This document shows positions 1-7,605 of a stretch of DNA of 11,438 nucleotides, in pieces (within the stretch, counting starts at the first letter, position 1; every line of letters starts with the position of its first letter). The stretch lies in the NCBI GenBank assembly GCA_017472105.1, contig JAFUQY010000121.1, forward strand, positions 1-11,438, in the 5' to 3' direction. Source of the stretch: Clostridia bacterium (lineage in GTDB: Bacteria; Bacillota_A; Clostridia; Oscillospirales; CAG-272). Position numbers and translations under genes: made by a program. Below the pieces are notes generated by a model. The model was not told the DNA's origin and did no database searches. It saw only the letters and a program-made list of their open reading frames with translations.

Positions 1-1
1 C

Positions 2-430
2 TTCCTCGTCGACGCGTATCTGTCCTATGCCACCGGAGTCAGCCGCGGATGGGTCATCACCGTTCTGCGCTCCCTCTACTACGGCACATTCGTCGAATAC
101 ATGCGTCATACCAATCCTATCACTGCCACTCTTTCCGTCATCATGCTTCTCGCCGCAATCGGACTGACTGCATGGACTGTTGCTGTACGGTACAAAAAGC
201 CGTTCAGATTCCTGCCGCGCCTGATTACATACGCATCCATGGGAATTTTCGCGTACATCGGCAATTATTATTCCACCAAGCTCCTGATGAGCGGTTCGCT
301 GAATTTCAACGAGCTGAACATCACTCTCGGACGTTTCTTCACCTTCGTCTGCGAATGGCTGCAAGTTGTCTCCGTCACCGGGCTTCTGTGCGTCCTGTTC
401 GCATATCTCTACCGCCGCCGACACAACTAA
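2..430 (+). CDS. Membrane protein of unknown function, 3' end only
   Basis: The frame is open from the left edge of the window to a TAA stop, giving 142 residues of the C-terminal part; the start lies outside. An internal ATG at 101 exists, but the frame continues upstream of it without a stop and with similar hydrophobic character (FLVDAYLSYATG...), so it is probably not the start. Three hydrophobic stretches look like membrane helices: around ITATLSVIMLLAAIGLTAW, around LITYASMGIFAYIGNYY, and around FVCEWLQVVSVTGLLCVLF. The last is followed by a basic tail (YRRRHN), which suggests a cytoplasmic C-terminus. I do not recognise the family. The gene is convergent with the DUF2812 gene and ends at a shared terminator. 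I am confident it is coding; the function is unknown. Confidence 0.7.
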   Translation, partial: FLVDAYLSYATGVSRGWVITVLRSLYYGTFVEYMRHTNPITATLSVIMLLAAIGLTAWTVAVRYKKPFRFLPRLITYASMGIFAYIGNYYSTKLLMSGSLNFNELNITLGRFFTFVCEWLQVVSVTGLLCVLFAYLYRRRHN

Positions 431-436
431 ACACAA

Positions 437-470
437 AAAGAGGAGTTTTCACGCTCCTCTTTCTTGTTTT
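437..470. terminator. Bidirectional intrinsic terminator between convergent genes
   Basis: A perfect 9-bp stem, AAAGAGGAG (437-445) with CTCCTCTTT (454-462), encloses an 8-nt loop. On the plus strand it runs into a T-rich tract (TTTCTTGTTTT). On the minus strand the stem is followed by TTTTTGTGTTT. It sits between the stop of the plus-strand membrane protein at 430 and the stop of the minus-strand DUF2812 gene at 472, so it can end transcription from both sides. Confidence 0.85.
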
Positions 471-471
471 G

Positions 472-1824
472 TCACATTTCAGCGATCTTTTCCGCCGCCA
501 AATCAAGCTCGTCTTCCGTCAGCGGCTCATCAAAGTACAGCTCCGCAACACGGTCGGTCATTACGAAAATCCACTGATTTCCCCAGTCACCTCTGTAATT
601 CATGCGGTACACGGTGCATCCGTCCGACTCAAGGATAACATCGTAGGTATAATCAAACAGCGGATCGACCGCGAGCACTTCTTCCTTTGCAATCTCATAG
701 ATCCAGCCGATTTCCGTGATCGTCACCGTGTACTCAAGATCCGGCAGACTGCGCTCTTCAAACATCGGATCCTGCTGTTTTCCTTCGATGCGCCGGATCA
801 CCGGAGAAGCCTTGCGCTCAAGCTGACGGCTGTACACCGCGTCGTCCGGCACTTCGGTGAAATCCTCCACGCACAACGGGAGCTCATCGTGGTAAACCCG
901 GATTTTCATGCCCGCATCCTCTACAATCTCCGCCCGCGAAAACGTACCGTTCATGATAACGTTGAACGTCACAATGCCCAGAAGCGGGACACAGATCACG
1001 GGAATCAGCACGCATGCTGTCATGACGATCACCTTGCTCAGTCCGGCGTCCACTTTTTTCTTTTTCAGAACAGCGCGGATTCCGAACGTCGCACCGAGCA
1101 TCGCAAATACCGCCGCCATGGAGACAAGTGCCGTGACGATGCTTCCACTGACGCCGCTGTACCCGATCCACAGCAGAAATTCCGTCAGAATCAGCACGAG
1201 CACCGCAATCTGCAAGGGACGGGTGCCGATTGTTTTCGGAAGTCCGCCGCCGTTTTTCAGGGATTTCTTCGCCCGCAGGTACCAGATTCCGTAATTTACC
1301 AGTTCGACTGCCGTGAGAATCACAATGGCGGCGGTCATGACAAGCGTGTGCATTCCGAGGAGGTATTCAATGGGATCGCGCAGGATTTTGTCGAGCTCCA
1401 TGGCGCTTTCGAGAATTCCAAACACCAGCATCGTCCAGCACCACGGCAGGTACGACGCTTTCATACTGCGGTGTACCGAGGCAAGCTGAACGTCCGCGTC
1501 GGTTTCAATCTCCACCGCATCGGGAGTCACCGCCCGGAACACCTGCATCTTCGCCGCGGACGCGCACAGCTCCCATCCCGCCTCTTCGCAGTAGTCGATA
1601 TAGGTCTGCTGATCCTCGCCGGGCTCCGGGTCAAACGCCGATGCCTGCGGGAAATATGTAACCGCAAACCGCACATCAGCCGGCTCGCATCTGCGGTATT
1701 TCCACGTATAGTTCCCGATTTCCTCGAGCATCCAGCCGCGGCGTGCCATTTTCGTCAGGTGCCGCACGATTCCGGAAAAATCGTAGGTCGAGAATATTTC
1801 CATGCGTTTTTTCGTATCCTTCAT
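472..1824 (-). CDS. DUF2812 domain membrane protein, partner of PadR regulator
   Basis: A 450-residue protein. The cytoplasmic N-terminal part (about 8-100) carries the DUF2812 pattern: a F-S-G-I-V-R-H-L start, ARRGWMLEEIG, WKYRRCEP, then YFPQ and an EEAGWELC segment. Five hydrophobic helices follow, at roughly 124-143, 157-183, 204-222, 228-252 and 264-290. Basic loops at 184-202 and 250-264 predict those loops are inside, which places the acidic ~160-residue C-terminal region (291-450) outside the membrane. The start is the ATG at 1824, behind AAAGGAG, and it overlaps the PadR stop as ATGA; the frame stays open upstream but lies inside the PadR gene and is spurious there. DUF2812 proteins commonly follow PadR genes in Firmicutes. 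Their biochemical role is not established; a sensor or modulator of the repressor is my inference. Confidence 0.88.
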   Translation of the reverse strand: MKDTKKRMEIFSTYDFSGIVRHLTKMARRGWMLEEIGNYTWKYRRCEPADVRFAVTYFPQASAFDPEPGEDQQTYIDYCEEAGWELCASAAKMQVFRAVTPDAVEIETDADVQLASVHRSMKASYLPWCWTMLVFGILESAMELDKILRDPIEYLLGMHTLVMTAAIVILTAVELVNYGIWYLRAKKSLKNGGGLPKTIGTRPLQIAVLVLILTEFLLWIGYSGVSGSIVTALVSMAAVFAMLGATFGIRAVLKKKKVDAGLSKVIVMTACVLIPVICVPLLGIVTFNVIMNGTFSRAEIVEDAGMKIRVYHDELPLCVEDFTEVPDDAVYSRQLERKASPVIRRIEGKQQDPMFEERSLPDLEYTVTITEIGWIYEIAKEEVLAVDPLFDYTYDVILESDGCTVYRMNYRGDWGNQWIFVMTDRVAELYFDEPLTEDELDLAAEKIAEM

Positions 1825-2141
1825 CTGTCCTCTCCTTTCATGATCCTGTCGTAATCCGCCGTTATCCGTGCCAGACGTTCCCGTTCGCGATTGAGTATTT
1901 CCCGTCCGTGCTCCGTGATGATGTAGCTTCGCTTCCGTCCGACGGCTCGGGTTTCCCGGATCATCTCCGCCGCCGTAAATTCTTCGAGCAGATTGTACAA
2001 GGTCCCCGGTCCGACCTTCACGCGCCCGCCGGTCATTTCGTCCAGCAGTGCCATGATATCCACGCCGCACCGCTCCTCCAGCAGGCACAGGAGGATGTAA
2101 AACATCTGCTCCGTGAGGGTTGAGAATTTTTCTCTCGGCAA
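1821..2141 (-). CDS. PadR family transcriptional repressor
   Basis: A 106-residue winged-helix regulator in the size range of short PadR proteins. The core matches the family: TLTEQMFYILLCLLEE, then GVDIMALLDEMTGGRVKVGPGTLYNLLEEF (recognition helix and PGTLY motif), the wing RKRSYIITEHGREIL, and a C-terminal helix for dimerisation. I place the start at the TTG at 2141. A GGGAGG Shine-Dalgarno (2150-2155) sits 8 nt upstream, and the product then begins MPREKFSTLTEQM, which is how these proteins usually start. An in-frame GTG at 2150 overlaps the Shine-Dalgarno itself and is unlikely. The stop overlaps the DUF2812 start (ATGA), so the two are translationally coupled. The gene probably represses its own operon through the inverted repeat in its promoter. 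Confidence 0.93.
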   Translation of the reverse strand: MPREKFSTLTEQMFYILLCLLEERCGVDIMALLDEMTGGRVKVGPGTLYNLLEEFTAAEMIRETRAVGRKRSYIITEHGREILNRERERLARITADYDRIMKGEDR

Positions 2142-2159
2142 ACAAAACACCTCCCGGTC

Positions 2160-2212
2160 AATAACGATATTCGATATTTCCTGACTCTATTATAATATCG
2201 ATTATCGTTATT
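2160..2212. promoter_or_regulatory. Probable PadR operator (19-bp inverted repeat)
   Basis: The left arm AATAACGATATTCGATATT (2160-2178) and right arm AATATCGATTATCGTTATT (2194-2212) are reverse complements with one mismatch in 19, separated by 15 nt. Each arm holds ATATCG-type half sites, as expected for a PadR winged-helix dimer. The right arm fills the spacer between -35 and -10, and the left arm lies just downstream of the transcription start. Binding would therefore block both polymerase entry and escape. Autorepression is inferred from the position. Confidence 0.78.
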
Positions 2213-2217
2213 GTCAA
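2189..2217 (-). promoter_or_regulatory. Consensus sigma-A promoter of the padR-DUF2812 operon
   Basis: Read on the minus strand, the -35 is TTGACA (2217-2212) and the -10 is TATAAT (2194-2189), with exactly 17 nt between them. Both hexamers are perfect consensus. The expected transcription start is near 2182, about 40 nt upstream of the TTG start codon. A promoter this strong normally needs a repressor, which fits the overlapping PadR operator. Confidence 0.88.
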
Positions 2218-2234
2218 GAGGGTTGATAAAATTT

Positions 2235-3857
<1,623 letters not shown>

Positions 3858-3868
3858 ATCGCCCTCCG

Positions 3869-4129
3869 TCAAAGCCCCGCGCGGCGCATCGTTTCCTCAA
3901 GTTCGGCAGCCGCACTGTCTTCATCCGCACCCTGAGCCGTCAGAATCACCTCGTCCCCGCATTTCACGCCGAGCTGCATGAGCGAAAAGAGCTTCCGGCA
4001 GTCCGCGGATTTATCACCCAGCCGCAGGGTCAGAGCCGATTCATACCCCTTCGCGCACTGCACAATCAGCCCTGCCGGACGCGCATGGATTCCGTTTTTG
4101 TCGTTGATGGTATATCTGAATTCCCGCAT
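3869..4129 (-). CDS. ptsH: HPr-family phosphocarrier protein, Ser46 replaced by Lys
   Basis: HPr shuttles phosphate from Enzyme I to sugar-specific EIIA domains in the cytoplasm. The 86-residue protein aligns without gaps to Bacillus subtilis HPr as I recall it. The active-site loop NGIHARPAG holds catalytic His15 and Arg17. The C-terminal part (GADEDSAAAELEETM) also matches. At the position of regulatory Ser46 there is Lys46, in a CRKLFSLMQLG segment where the canonical form is LKSIMGVMSLG, so phosphorylation there by HPr kinase is not possible. A GAGGG Shine-Dalgarno lies 6 nt before the ATG. The ptsI start is 11 nt past the stop, so the two form an operon. No EII permease gene is visible in the window. 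The symbol assumes this is the general HPr; a specialised paralogue is possible. Confidence 0.9.
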   Translation of the reverse strand: MREFRYTINDKNGIHARPAGLIVQCAKGYESALTLRLGDKSADCRKLFSLMQLGVKCGDEVILTAQGADEDSAAAELEETMRRAGL

Positions 4130-4219
4130 AACATTCCCTCACTTTCGTTTGTCCTTCCTATTCTGTGAAGGCGGCGGCGGATTTATGCATGATTTCTCGG
4201 AATTTTCATGACAAATCTC

Positions 4220-4248
4220 TTGACAAAGCCGCCGTTTTGACGGATAAT
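4220..4248 (+). promoter_or_regulatory. Sigma-A promoter for the sugar isomerase gene
   Basis: TTGACA (4220-4225) is followed after 17 nt by GATAAT (4243-4248): a perfect -35 and one mismatch in the -10. The expected start near 4255 gives a leader of about 39 nt before the ATG at 4294. A second TGACAAA copy lies 11 nt upstream at 4210, giving a short direct repeat of unknown meaning. I see no equally convincing promoter for the divergent ptsH gene on the minus strand. Confidence 0.8.
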
Positions 4249-4293
4249 AGTATTATAAAATTAAAAATTCATTCCCATCAGGAGGCATACAAC

Positions 4294-5055
4294 ATGAAAA
4301 TCGGTGCACAGCTTTACACTCTGCGCGACTACTGCAAAACCCTCGACGATTTTTCCGAAACCCTGAAAAAGGTGGCTGACATCGGCTACACCACCGTACA
4401 GGTTTCCGGCACCTGCGCATATGAAGCGGACTGGCTCGCAGAACAGCTCAAAGCGGCCGGTCTGACCTGCGGCATCACCCATTTCAGCTACGACCGTATC
4501 CTGAACGACACCGAGCAGACCATCGCCGACCACAAAACCTTCGGCTGCAAGTACATCGGTATCGGCTCCATGCCCGGCTGGAACAAGGGGATCGACAAAT
4601 TCCTCACCGAAGCCATCGTTCCCGCACAGAAGATCTACGACGCGGGCTGTCAGTTCATGTACCACAACCACGCGTTCGAGTACGAAAACAAAGTGACTGA
4701 CGGCAGAAACTTCATGCAGGTTCTCTCCGACACCTTCACCGCACAGCAGATGGGCTTCACGCTCGACACCTACTGGGTCAAGTACGGCGGCGCGGATGTG
4801 ATTGAAGAAATCGCGCGTCTCAAGGGCAGACTTCCGGTTGTTCACTTCAAGGACATGTTCGTCAACGATGCCGGGGATCGTCTGATGTCCTGGGTCGGCG
4901 GCGGCAATGCGCTTGATTTTGAAAAGATCGTTCCCGCATTCGAAGCGGCAGGCACGGAGCTTGCATACATCGAGCAGGACAACTGCAACGGCGAAAATCC
5001 CTTCGACTGCCTGAAGAAGAGCTACGAGTACCTCAAGACCCTCGGGCTGAACTGA
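4294..5055 (+). CDS. Sugar phosphate isomerase/epimerase (AP endonuclease 2-like TIM barrel)
   Basis: A 253-residue single-domain protein of the xylose isomerase-like TIM-barrel family, whose members isomerise or epimerise sugars and sugar phosphates with a divalent metal. Family landmarks in order: MKIGAQLYTLRD at the first strand, LKKVADIGYTTVQVSG (strand 2), YIGIGSMPG (strand 4), FMYHNHAFEYE (strand 5), GFTLDTYWVKYGG (strand 6), PVVHFKDM (strand 7) and AYIEQDN (strand 8). Likely active-site or metal residues are H124, H126, D158, H184 and E227. The first strand-end acidic residue of many relatives is Gln37 here (VQVSG). The ATG has AGGAGG 8 nt upstream; longer in-frame starts run back through the promoter. 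There is no signal peptide, so it is cytoplasmic. The substrate cannot be told from sequence. The gene appears monocistronic. Confidence 0.88.
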   Translation: MKIGAQLYTLRDYCKTLDDFSETLKKVADIGYTTVQVSGTCAYEADWLAEQLKAAGLTCGITHFSYDRILNDTEQTIADHKTFGCKYIGIGSMPGWNKGIDKFLTEAIVPAQKIYDAGCQFMYHNHAFEYENKVTDGRNFMQVLSDTFTAQQMGFTLDTYWVKYGGADVIEEIARLKGRLPVVHFKDMFVNDAGDRLMSWVGGGNALDFEKIVPAFEAAGTELAYIEQDNCNGENPFDCLKKSYEYLKTLGLN

Positions 5056-5067
5056 AATTCATAAGTC

Positions 5068-5125
5068 ACAATGCATAATGCACAATGAACGGATTTCCGA
5101 TTCTTCACTCTGCATTATGCATTCT
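5068..5125. repeat. Intergenic inverted repeat with TGCATAATGCA core
   Basis: The arms at 5068-5089 and 5104-5125 (22 nt each) are reverse complements except at three positions, with a 14-nt loop. The core TGCATAATGCA recurs as TGCATTATGCA. Flanking sequence (AATTCATAA, CTTCATTCTG) has the same low-complexity CAT/ATG flavour. Elements of this look are often dispersed in clostridial intergenic regions, so this may be a small repeat-family member. It lies just after the isomerase stop and could also act as a weak terminator, although no clean T-run follows. Confidence 0.6.
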
Positions 5126-5172
5126 TCATTCTGTATTTCGGACGAATCATCACGGAAATTTCGTGCAGGCTC

Positions 5173-5203
5173 TTGCTTCTTCCCCTGGGGAATATGCTAA
5201 AAT
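5173..5203 (+). promoter_or_regulatory. MerR-type promoter with 19-bp spacer and operator dyad
   Basis: The -35-like TTGCTT (5173-5178) and -10-like TAAAAT (5198-5203) are separated by 19 nt, the over-long spacing typical of promoters remodelled by MerR activators. The spacer contains the exact dyad TTCCCC-T-GGGGAA (5180-5192), placed as a MerR operator would be. It precedes the merR-like gene by 35 nt, so autoregulation is likely. Confidence 0.75.
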
Positions 5204-5238
5204 GAAGAAAAAAACACACCTCGCGGAAGGAGAACCCC

Positions 5239-6411
5239 ATGAAAATCAAGGAAGCGGCGGAAAGAACCGGGCTGACCGAGAAGGCAATCCGCCTGTACGA
5301 AGAAAAAGGACTGATCGCGCCGCCGGTCACGGAGATCAACGGACGGAAATTCCGGGATTACGACGAGGACACGATGACGGAGCTGAACACCATCGCGGGA
5401 CTGCGGCGGTCGTTTTTCTCACTGGAACAGATAGCGAAGATGCAGGAAAATCCCGATGAAATCCCCGCTGTGTTCGACGAATATCTGAGAGTGCTCCGGG
5501 AACAGTACGTGAAGCTCGGGGACATCCTCGACCGTGCGGAATCGCTCACAGCGGACCACATGACCGACGCTGCTTCCCTCTCTGCCGCAATGACGGCTCC
5601 GGTGATGGAACTTCCCGCAGAAGACGCACCGCAGAAGAAACGCCGCACCGTCGTGGAGCTTCGGTTCCGCATCTGGGACGAGGACGTGACGAAAGACCAG
5701 CGCGACGCGGCGTATCAGCGGTATCTCGCGTACTCGGCACGGTGGGAGAAACGCTACGGCTGGGAGCTTGCGTTCGGGAAAATCTTCGGCTTCATCGGAC
5801 GGCACCGGCGGTGGTTTATCGGCGCGCTCTGCCTTGCAGTCGTGTATCTCATCGCGGCGAACGCGTGCTTTGTGAAGGAATACAGCCGGACGTTCACGGG
5901 ATACCGGATTGCGAAACATCCCGAAACCGGGCGGTACGACTACTACCCGAACGACGGTGAACCCGTGACGCTGACCCTCAACGGTACCCTGCACCGCTAC
6001 TGGCTCCGCACGGACTACTTCACCGGGGAGATTCACCTCGACGGATTTGAGCCGGAATCGGCATATTACGCAAAAGAAACGCTGACCAACGACTACTATT
6101 TCCAGTACGGCTTCAACAGCGAGGGCGGCTACTGGCACTCCGTCATCAATGCGAACGGGAATTTCTCCTACCTCACGGACGAGCACGGCAGTACAATCTG
6201 GATGCTGTACAGCAACATCGGCGGGCGGGATGAATTCCTCTGCTTTGAGATTGACAACGAAGAAATCCGACACGGCGATGAATACGCGTATCTCGAATAC
6301 TTCATCTTCCCGGCGGACTCTCCTGAAGAAGCGACGGAGCTGCATGAGAAGTGGATCAAGTCGCGCGGAAAGCCGTCGTGGTTCAATGAACGTGGTGAAA
6401 TATCGGAATAA
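5239..6411 (+). CDS. MerR-family regulator fused to a transmembrane helix and extracytoplasmic domain
   Basis: A 390-residue protein, far longer than standard MerR regulators (about 120-270). Residues 1-70 form a MerR winged HTH: MKIKEAAERTGLTEKAIRLYEEKGLI, then GRKFRDYDEDTMTELNTI and a FFSLEQIAKM segment. A probable dimerisation helix (75-105) and a charged linker (KKRRTVVELRFRIW) follow. One clear hydrophobic helix at about 192-212 (WFIGALCLAVVYLIAANACF) is preceded by GRHRR, so the N-terminus is inside. The last ~178 residues are rich in Tyr, aromatic and acidic residues, resemble no enzyme I know and would lie outside the membrane. The arrangement recalls CadC/ToxR one-component transmembrane regulators but with a MerR DNA-binding domain. 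AAGGAG lies 6 nt before the ATG. The gene stands alone between its own promoter and a terminator. The signal sensed is unknown. Confidence 0.87.
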   Translation: MKIKEAAERTGLTEKAIRLYEEKGLIAPPVTEINGRKFRDYDEDTMTELNTIAGLRRSFFSLEQIAKMQENPDEIPAVFDEYLRVLREQYVKLGDILDRAESLTADHMTDAASLSAAMTAPVMELPAEDAPQKKRRTVVELRFRIWDEDVTKDQRDAAYQRYLAYSARWEKRYGWELAFGKIFGFIGRHRRWFIGALCLAVVYLIAANACFVKEYSRTFTGYRIAKHPETGRYDYYPNDGEPVTLTLNGTLHRYWLRTDYFTGEIHLDGFEPESAYYAKETLTNDYYFQYGFNSEGGYWHSVINANGNFSYLTDEHGSTIWMLYSNIGGRDEFLCFEIDNEEIRHGDEYAYLEYFIFPADSPEEATELHEKWIKSRGKPSWFNERGEISE

Positions 6412-6415
6412 CAAA

Positions 6416-6458
6416 AAAGCGGTTCGACTGAATTTTCAGCCAAGCCGCTTTCTTTTTC
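6416..6458. terminator. Bidirectional intrinsic terminator after the merR-like gene
   Basis: Stem AAAGCGG (6416-6422) pairs with CCGCTTT (6445-6451), and an inner stem CTGA/TCAG (6428-6431 with 6436-6439) extends it. The plus strand continues as TTTCTTTTTC and the minus strand as TTTTTTG, so it can serve both the merR-like gene and the convergent transporter gene. A second, weaker hairpin with arms CGTGCA and TGCACG (6467-6472, 6487-6492) follows without a T-run. Confidence 0.8.
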
Positions 6459-6506
6459 GTCATTTTCGTGCAGAACCACTTGATTTTGCACGGATTTTAT
6501 GGTACA

Positions 6507-7442
6507 TTAGAACAGGAAGAGGAAGGTTGCCGCGAAGGACAGAATCAGACCGATGAGGGAAATTTTATCGGGCTTTTCCCCGAAGCAGATCAGACCCGCA
6601 AGTGCCGAGAGCACCATGGAGCCGCCGGTAATCATGGGATACAGAGCCGACGCCGCAACATGAGCCGCGCTGACGAGCTGGAGCACGTACGAAACGCCGC
6701 CCGCCACCGCGTTGATGAGCACGATCACGGCGATCACACGCGCGGGAGTCTTCGGCTTTTCGTAAACAGCGGTCGGACCGTCCTCAGCTTTCGCATTTCT
6801 CTGCTTCTTTTCGCGGAGCGTGATAATGCCGAGCCCGATCGCGGACATGACGGCATTGATGGAGTTGGTGATGAACGAGAAGGACGCGGAGCCGGATTTT
6901 GCGTAGATTTCGTTGATCTGGTGTACCTTCGACGTGATGCTGACGCAGCCGTTGAGGCAGAACACCGCGAGGCAGAGCACAATGAAAATCACACTGGACT
7001 TGCCCGACTTTTCTCTGGCGACGACCGGGAACACAAGGGACGCCGCAAGCAGAACAAATCCGATGATGCGCCACACGGACACCGCTTCGTCGAGGAGGAA
7101 CACGCCGTAGAGATACGGGAGCATCATACCGCCGAGCATGAGGAACATCGTGTACACGGACAGGCTGCCCAGTGCCATGATCTTGAAGCCGATGAAGGTG
7201 TAGGTACAGCAGAGCGCCGCAACAATCGCACCCATTCCGAGTGAATACGGCGTGATGACGAATCCCTCTCCGGAAACGACCGCGATGAGGAACATGACGA
7301 CGGCACAGGTAACGCCGACGAGGGTTGTGAAGGTGAGAGACGCCTTTGCGTGACTTCCCTGACGGATGCTGTACGCCTTGTTGGACGCAAACTGCACGGC
7401 AAGAAGCACGACGGCGATGAGAATCATAATGTAATACTGCAT
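6507..7442 (-). CDS. DMT superfamily (EamA-like) transporter
   Basis: A 311-residue integral membrane protein with about ten hydrophobic helices in two halves, the usual size and layout of drug/metabolite transporter family permeases. It opens MQYYIMILIAVVLLAVQFASNKAYSIRQG. The first half ends in GFVLLAASLVFPVVAREKSG; a charged, poorly hydrophobic insert (LREKKQRNAKAEDGPTAVYE, about 208-227) lies in the second half, between the seventh and eighth helices. The end, SALAGLICFGEKPDKISLIGLILSFAATFLFLF, matches the family pattern of a glutamate-containing F-x-E-x-P segment before the last helix. The start ATG has GAGG 8 nt upstream. The substrate is unknown; relatives export or import amino acids, nucleotide sugars or drugs. 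The gene is divergent from the GH2 gene and convergent with the merR-like gene. Confidence 0.87.
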   Translation of the reverse strand: MQYYIMILIAVVLLAVQFASNKAYSIRQGSHAKASLTFTTLVGVTCAVVMFLIAVVSGEGFVITPYSLGMGAIVAALCCTYTFIGFKIMALGSLSVYTMFLMLGGMMLPYLYGVFLLDEAVSVWRIIGFVLLAASLVFPVVAREKSGKSSVIFIVLCLAVFCLNGCVSITSKVHQINEIYAKSGSASFSFITNSINAVMSAIGLGIITLREKKQRNAKAEDGPTAVYEKPKTPARVIAVIVLINAVAGGVSYVLQLVSAAHVAASALYPMITGGSMVLSALAGLICFGEKPDKISLIGLILSFAATFLFLF

Positions 7443-7472
7443 AAGTCAGACCTCGGTTGTGGATTTGTCTGC

Positions 7473-7501
7473 ATTTTATCAGGTTTCGCCGGGGTTGTCA
7501 A
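7473..7501 (-). promoter_or_regulatory. Sigma-A promoter of the DMT transporter gene
   Basis: On the minus strand TTGACA (7501-7496) and TAAAAT (7478-7473) are 17 nt apart: a perfect -35 and one mismatch in the -10. The predicted start near 7466 leaves a leader of about 23 nt before the ATG at 7442, just enough for the GAGG ribosome binding site. Confidence 0.82.
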
Positions 7502-7560
7502 TAGATGTGAAGAAAATATTACATAATTCTGTTTTCCGCGGTATTTTTCGTGAATTACAA

Positions 7561-7566
7561 TATAAT
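7561..7566 (+). promoter_or_regulatory. Candidate -10 element for the GH2 gene
   Basis: A perfect TATAAT lies 39 nt before the ATG at 7606, a plausible distance. No recognisable -35 sits 16-18 nt upstream, where the sequence is GC-rich (around CCGCGG), so the promoter may need an activator. A second TATAAT at 7585 is too close to the ribosome binding site to serve. Confidence 0.4.
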
Positions 7567-7605
7567 CCGAACAAAATCTATCATTATAATAAAAGGAGCA
7601 AAACC

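Noticed and set aside
49..1854. 601-codon open frame on the plus strand
   Set aside because: It runs through a strong terminator and antisense to the DUF2812 and PadR genes. The translation is rich in His and Arg with no recognisable domain, typical of the antisense shadow of a GC-rich gene.
1825..2145. N-terminal extension of the DUF2812 gene
   Set aside because: This stretch lies in another frame of the padR gene, and its translation does not resemble DUF2812 proteins. The ATG at 1824 has its own AAAGGAG and gives the expected N-terminus.
4130..4260. Minus-strand promoter for ptsH
   Set aside because: Only poor matches are seen (TTGTCA with a 21-nt spacer to ATAAAT), so I do not call one.
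4165..4293. Longer start for the sugar isomerase
   Set aside because: The extension covers the TTGACA-17-GATAAT promoter, and AGGAGG sits precisely before the ATG at 4294.
4130..4293. CcpA catabolite-response (cre) site near ptsH
   Set aside because: No TGNAANCGNTNNCA-like palindrome is visible here or in the other intergenic regions.
5419..6414. 331-codon open frame on the minus strand
   Set aside because: Antisense to the merR-like gene. It starts inside the terminator region and has no Shine-Dalgarno or family similarity.
6467..6492. Second hairpin CGTGCA/TGCACG as a terminator or attachment site
   Set aside because: The stem is only 6 bp plus wobble pairs, no T-run follows on either strand, and no integrase is nearby.
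7459..7605. Longer start for the GH2 gene
   Set aside because: The extension passes through the DMT promoter and an A/T-rich leader. AAGGAG and a sensible N-terminus support the ATG at 7606.
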